Assembly: GCA_003212695.1 (NCBI GenBank)
Contig: QCPC01000011.1
Coordinates: 1 to 48,439, forward strand
Reading direction: 5' to 3'
DNA from: Prochlorococcus sp. AG-436-C13
Lineage (GTDB): Bacteria > Cyanobacteriota > Cyanobacteriia > PCC-6307 > Cyanobiaceae
Length of the DNA stretch: 48,439 bases
The translations under genes were made by a program, and so were the position numbers. Numbering within the stretch: position 1 is the first letter of the stretch; each line of letters begins with the position of its first letter. This document shows positions 47,480 through 48,439 of this stretch, piece by piece. Under the pieces are notes generated by a model, which worked only from the letters and a program-made list of their open reading frames with translations, did no database searches and had not been told where the DNA came from.

Positions 47480-48439
47480 TTAATCTGCCCAAATATATTT
47501 AGTTAGTTCAGAAGGGTTAGGGTCTTTTGCTCCAAGAGCAAACTCGACTGCTTCATTAACCTCTTTGTCTATTTCTTTTTCTATTGATCTAAGTTCACTT
47601 ATTGAAACTATATGGTTTTCTGAGAGATTTTTTTCTAAAAGTTTAAGTGGGTCCCTTTTGGACCAAAATTCTTTTTCTTCAGGAGATCGAAGTTCATCTG
47701 GATCTGCAAGTGAGTGTCCTCTAAACCTATAAGTAAGACATTCAATTAAGGTTGGTCCTTTTCCAGCTCTTGCTCTTTCAATTGCTCTTTGTGCGGCGCC
47801 CCTAACAGCAAGAACATCCATGCCATCAACTTCTTCTCCTTTCATGCCAAAGGCATCAGCCTTTCGCCATATCTCAGGCTCACTTGTTGCACGATCATGA
47901 GCCATTCCTATAGCCCATTTATTATTCTCAACAACAAATAAGATTGGTAATTTCCATAATTGAGCCATGTTTAGACATTCATAAAATTGGCCTATATTGC
48001 AGGTACCATCTCCAAAGAAAGCAGCTGTTACAGAGTTACTATTCTCTTCTTTCATTACTTCTCTTTTATATCTACTTGTAAATGCTGCGCCAAGTGCAAC
48101 TGGTATACCTTCTCCTATAAATGCATATCCACCTAATAAGTGATGTTCTCTAGAGAAAAGATGCATTGAGCCACCTCTACCTTTGCTGCAGCCTGTTTCT
48201 TTGCCAAATAATTCACTCATAACCTCCTTGGCAGGTACTCCAGCGCTTAATGCGTGTACATGGTCACGATATGTACTACAGAACCAGTCATGCTTTTGTT
48301 TCATTGCTCCTATTACTCCTGAACTAACGGCCTCTTGCCCGTTATAAAGATGAACAAATCCAAACATTTTCCCTCGGTAATACATCTCTGCGCATTTGTC
48401 CTCAAATCTTCTACCCAGTGTCATATCTCTAAAAAGTTT
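47480..48439 (-). CDS. pdhA: Pyruvate dehydrogenase E1 alpha subunit (5' end outside window)
   Basis: The frame runs past the window edge, so only about 319 C-terminal residues are seen. An internal ATG at 48424 is not the start, since [14 protein letters not shown] is a continuous family sequence. The thiamine diphosphate motif [15 protein letters not shown] with NN in VVENNKWA is intact, as are the [12 protein letters not shown] and RGKMFGF segments. It forms the decarboxylating part of the pyruvate dehydrogenase complex with PdhB. Downstream it converges on the sigma factor. Confidence 0.96.
   Translation of the reverse strand, partial: KLFRDMTLGRRFEDKCAEMYYRGKMFGFVHLYNGQEAVSSGVIGAMKQKHDWFCSTYRDHVHALSAGVPAKEVMSELFGKETGCSKGRGGSMHLFSREHHLLGGYAFIGEGIPVALGAAFTSRYKREVMKEENSNSVTAAFFGDGTCNIGQFYECLNMAQLWKLPILFVVENNKWAIGMAHDRATSEPEIWRKADAFGMKGEEVDGMDVLAVRGAAQRAIERARAGKGPTLIECLTYRFRGHSLADPDELRSPEEKEFWSKRDPLKLLEKNLSENHIVSISELRSIEKEIDKEVNEAVEFALGAKDPNPSELTKYIWAD

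Overview
The window is a compact, AT-rich piece of a cyanobacterial chromosome. Together the gene set points to marine picocyanobacteria, most likely a low-light Prochlorococcus. That set includes clpR beside clpP3, a nickel superoxide dismutase with its own maturation protease, a high-light-inducible protein, DUF1825, DUF3086 and DUF3119 proteins, and PIN/TRAM and NdhF-like proteins. The genus is inferred from gene content and base composition, not from a database match. Almost every base is coding, many neighbours overlap by 1 to 4 bases, and I see no insertion sequence, prophage or CRISPR array.

Layout: 1-2.1 kb holds the end of lpxA, then lpxB and an exported MsrA. 2.1-4.3 kb (minus) holds pepA and a GIY-YIG-like protein. 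4.4-6.8 kb holds a DUF1825 protein, tyrS and pyrF. 6.8-11.1 kb (minus) is an envelope and lipid run: MelB-type sugar symporter, MlaE-type permease, DUF3119, DUF3086 and plsY. A tRNA-Gly, glgX, a degenerate metallo-beta-lactamase-fold protein and an HU protein follow. 14.4-17.4 kb is the only loose, accessory-looking stretch. It has four long perfect hairpins, small orphan membrane proteins, a high-light-inducible protein, a 54-residue basic membrane peptide and a free-standing NdhF-like fragment.

17.4-24.2 kb holds cobD, ilvC, clpP3-clpR, a PIN/TRAM protein, hemW and panB. The SRP RNA gene lies at 24.24 kb. 24.3-29.3 kb (minus) is a division and wall cluster: miaB, ddl, an unnamed 136-residue anchor protein, ftsQ and ftsZ. 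After tRNA-His, an amidohydrolase and an FAD oxidase form a two-gene unit facing folC and argD. tRNA-Leu(CAA) lies directly upstream of argD, and murA follows it on the same strand. 36.5-39.7 kb holds an rRNA methyltransferase, lpd and trpC. 39.7-41.3 kb is a nickel locus: a His-rich permease converging on sodX and sodN. The window closes with an FKBP isomerase, lnt, mnmA, nnr, a group 2 sigma factor and a truncated pdhA.

No unmistakable new system is present. The best leads are the nickel locus, whose protease has no standard start codon in front of its active-site serine; the structured stretch at 15.6-15.77 kb; the NdhF-like orphan; the amidohydrolase/oxidase pair; and the unnamed protein translationally coupled to ftsQ.
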